Below are positions 63,367 through 64,000 of a DNA stretch of 64,000 nt, piece after piece. The notes under the pieces were generated by a model that saw only the letters and a list, made by a program, of their open reading frames with translations, made no database searches and was not told where the DNA came from. Source of the stretch: Acanthochromis polyacanthus. Taxonomy: Eukaryota; Chordata; Actinopteri; Pomacentridae. How positions within the stretch are numbered: the first letter of the stretch is position 1; each line of letters begins with the position of its first letter. Both the position numbers and the translations under genes were made by a program. The stretch covers positions 29,173,611 through 29,237,610 of the forward strand of contig NC_067134.1 of assembly GCF_021347895.1 (NCBI RefSeq). The letters run 5' to 3'.

Positions 63367-64000
63367 CTGCGAAGGAAAGCATGGAAATTCAAAACAAGAT
63401 TATTACACATTTCTTTTTTTCTTTTACCAAGCCTACGAATCCAAACGGTACACAACAAAAATGAGTACACGTTCTTCTACCACCAGGGTTTACGACATAA
63501 GCGGGCCGTCTTTGTGGTGACAATGCAACGCATACCGGATACGATACTGTAGCTGCACAGCTTCATTTATTGACAGTAACACACAACTGAACAGGTTTGC
63601 AGATTTAAATCTCCACCTCTGAACACAAACTGTTTTAGACCAGGTTAGCTCCGCAGTACGGCTGCAGCTATCCATCATTTAAATAATCGATTATTCTGGC
63701 GATTAATCCAGGAATCAGATTTCATGCTTGGAAGTGAGCACGCTGCGCAACAGACATAACTGTCCTGGTGGAACACGGATGGAAATCTGTGGTGTATAGT
63801 CCATATATAGTACAGTACAGGGTATTCAAGTAAAATCCAAAGCCATGGGAACCAGACATGGTGATGCAGAAATCACATGAATGTTTTTCTTTTTATCATT
63901 ATTATTCATTACAGAGAGTATTCAATCTGTAACATTAGTTTCACATTGATTTGGACACAAATTAGACACAAAGAAAGCCTGGCTGTGTCAACAAGATTAT
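63367..64000. other. Copy B intron running off the window
   Basis: No further ABCC4 exon was recognised. The rest of TMD1 and the N-terminus must lie beyond the right edge. Confidence 0.5.

Overview
The window is nuclear DNA from a vertebrate, most likely a ray-finned (teleost) fish. Long spliced genes with GT-AG introns encode a vertebrate ABCC4/MRP4 drug and organic-anion transporter. The rest is dense with the repeat mix typical of teleosts: Tc1/mariner, hAT, piggyBac-type TTAA MITEs, Penelope-like retroelements and retroelement 3' tails. I cannot name the species. Nothing bacterial (operon, CRISPR array, plasmid or phage) is present.

Layout. (1) Positions 1-9470, plus strand: the 3' half of an abcc4 copy (copy A). 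It spans 14 exons from the second transmembrane domain to the stop at 8615-8617, followed by a 3' UTR with a poly(A) signal. Several single-base indels relative to the second copy break its frame. (2) 9794-26888: a repeat-filled centre. It holds a miniature Tc1 element at each edge, hAT, piggyBac and Tc1 relics, several unrecognised ORFs, a 1.6 kb satellite of an 8-bp unit (16591-18176) and a 28-base G run. (3) 26889-31552: the 3' flank of the second abcc4 copy, carrying two insertions that copy A lacks. One is a 1165-bp hAT-like element with an exact 8-bp target duplication. The other is a 2.35 kb nest of ZBED/hAT and piggyBac elements. (4) 31553-63366, minus strand: abcc4 copy B. Its 25 exons form one open frame of about 1048 codons, running from the first transmembrane domain to the stop. 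The 5' exons lie beyond the right edge.

The two abcc4 copies point tail to tail. Copy A together with its introns and 3' flank (1 to about 10466) is an inverted copy of about 26211-40156. Shared intronic repeats (a 77-bp foldback, a Penelope fragment, two piggyBac MITEs and a LINE/SINE tail) sit at matching places in both arms, so they predate the duplication. Insertions found in only one arm postdate it, or segregate between haplotypes if the inversion is an assembly product.

The introns of copy B are a catalogue of nested mobile elements. The clearest nest is at 59337-61681. A long-TIR element with an exact 8-bp target duplication splits an older zinc-finger ORF. It was itself invaded by a piggyBac MITE, with the empty site preserved in its other arm, and by a palindromic Tc1 derivative. 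I found no complete autonomous transposon. The functional content is ABCC4: an ABC exporter with TMD1-NBD1-TMD2-NBD2 order and both Walker A, signature and Walker B sets visible in copy B.
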